In this document: positions 5,763 through 6,336 of the stretch, piece by piece
Position numbering within the stretch: position 1 is the first letter of the stretch
How the letters are laid out: the number at the start of each line of letters is the position of its first letter
Program-made: the position numbers and the translations under genes
Notes under the pieces: model-generated
What the model was told of the DNA's origin: nothing
Seen by the model: the letters and a program-made list of their open reading frames with translations, nothing else
The model's database searches: none
NCBI GenBank assembly: GCA_023415935.1
Contig: JAEZIX010000052.1
Location: 1 to 6,336, forward strand
Reading direction: 5' to 3'
DNA: 6,336 bases
Source of the DNA: Cyanobacteria bacterium OH_CDB_20
Lineage (GTDB): Bacteria > Cyanobacteriota > Vampirovibrionia > Gastranaerophilales > Gastranaerophilaceae

Positions 5763-6336
5763 ATGGAACTTTTACTACATTCAATCGAAATGGACTGGCC
5801 GGTACTATTACCGATATTGGTCTGCTCAATTCTAACAGTGGCTGTTGCACTAAACAGATGGGCTTTTTACAACAAAAACAAACGTGATGTTGTAGAATTT
5901 ATCCCTAAACTTCAAAAAGAACTTGCAAGAGGACGTTTAGAAGCAGCTAGAGTATTAAGCGTACAACTTGGCGGAGTTATCGGTGAAGTTACAGAAGAAG
6001 CAGTAAGAATTTTCTCTGAGCAAAAGAAAGGATTCTCCCGTTCTTTTGATATCGCAGCAAACTTAGCAACAAGAAAACTTGAAAACCATTTGACCATTCT
6101 TGGTACAATCGGCGGTGTTTGCCCGTTCTTAGGTTTGTTTGGTACAGTTGTAAGAATCCTTTATACATTCCAGGACTTAGCAACTCAAGGCAATCAATCA
6201 GCAGCAGTAGCAATGGGTATTGGTTCAGCTTTGATAGCAACAGCATTCGGTCTTGGCGTTGCGATCGTTGCAGTTATTTTGTTTAACTCATTCCAATCAA
6301 TCGTAAAAAGATACGAAGATGACTTCCAATTAATCA
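5763..6336 (+). CDS. exbB: ExbB/TolQ/MotA-family proton-channel subunit, cut by the right edge
   Basis: The frame is open for 191 codons to the window end, with no stop. ExbB/TolQ proteins are usually about 200-245 residues, so most of the protein is present. It forms the pentameric inner-membrane channel that works with an ExbD/TolR dimer to energise TonB or TolA. One helix lies near residues 14-35. A cytoplasmic segment follows (36-105), rich in charged residues. The two-helix signature comes next: LENHLTILGTIGGVCPFLGLFGTV (106-129), then GIGSALIATAFGLGVAIVAVILFN (152-175). Thr160 corresponds to the conserved channel threonine (Thr181 of E. coli ExbB). Two usually conserved spots differ: Ser155 where ExbB/TolQ often have Glu (GIxEAL), and Arg131 where GTVxG has Gly. 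AGAGGA (5750-5755) is 7 bases before the ATG, and the gap to tonB is 28 bases, so the two form one operon. An exbD/tolR gene is expected just downstream. Confidence 0.92.
   Translation, partial: MELLLHSIEMDWPVLLPILVCSILTVAVALNRWAFYNKNKRDVVEFIPKLQKELARGRLEAARVLSVQLGGVIGEVTEEAVRIFSEQKKGFSRSFDIAANLATRKLENHLTILGTIGGVCPFLGLFGTVVRILYTFQDLATQGNQSAAVAMGIGSALIATAFGLGVAIVAVILFNSFQSIVKRYEDDFQLI

Overview
This is an AT-rich window with ordinary bacterial codon use. It holds six protein genes: five complete and one cut off by the right edge. The gene set points to a Gram-negative (diderm) bacterium: a class A penicillin-binding protein, two secreted proteins that look periplasmic or outer-membrane associated, a TonB-type energy transducer and an ExbB/TolQ-type proton-channel subunit. 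An uncultured gut-type lineage such as the non-photosynthetic Cyanobacteria relatives (Vampirovibrionia/Gastranaerophilales) would fit the base composition and gene style. That placement is a low-confidence impression, not something the window proves.

Left part (1-2270): a 153-base leader with a good sigma70-type promoter (extended -10) precedes a bifunctional peptidoglycan synthase of the PBP1A type. All catalytic motifs of its glycosyltransferase and transpeptidase domains are present, and it ends in a long Q/T-rich tail. A bidirectional hairpin terminator separates it from the convergent bioD gene (2267-2989, minus strand), whose stop codon lies inside the terminator T-tract. bioD encodes dethiobiotin synthetase and stands alone, with no other biotin gene nearby. 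It has a clear promoter of its own.

Right part (3091-6336, all plus strand): two secreted proteins of 188 and 238 residues come first, then TonB and ExbB/TolQ. The two secreted proteins look like diverged tandem paralogues. They share a beta-rich core with an identically spaced ITPxGx4IS motif and a similar C-terminal strand. The pattern recalls the C-terminal domain of VirB10/TrbI. Only the 238-residue protein carries a glycine-zipper membrane segment, and it sits where VirB10 has its outer-membrane antenna helices. The 238-residue gene has a strong promoter and ribosome binding site. tonB and exbB are 28 bases apart and clearly co-transcribed, and an exbD/tolR gene probably follows outside the window.

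Taken together, the right half looks like a cell-envelope energy-transduction locus (TonB-ExbB) next to two uncharacterised, possibly outer-membrane, VirB10-like proteins. This is the least understood and most interesting part. The ExbB-like protein also departs from textbook ExbB/TolQ at two normally conserved channel positions. No RNA genes, insertion sequences, CRISPR arrays or attachment sites were seen.
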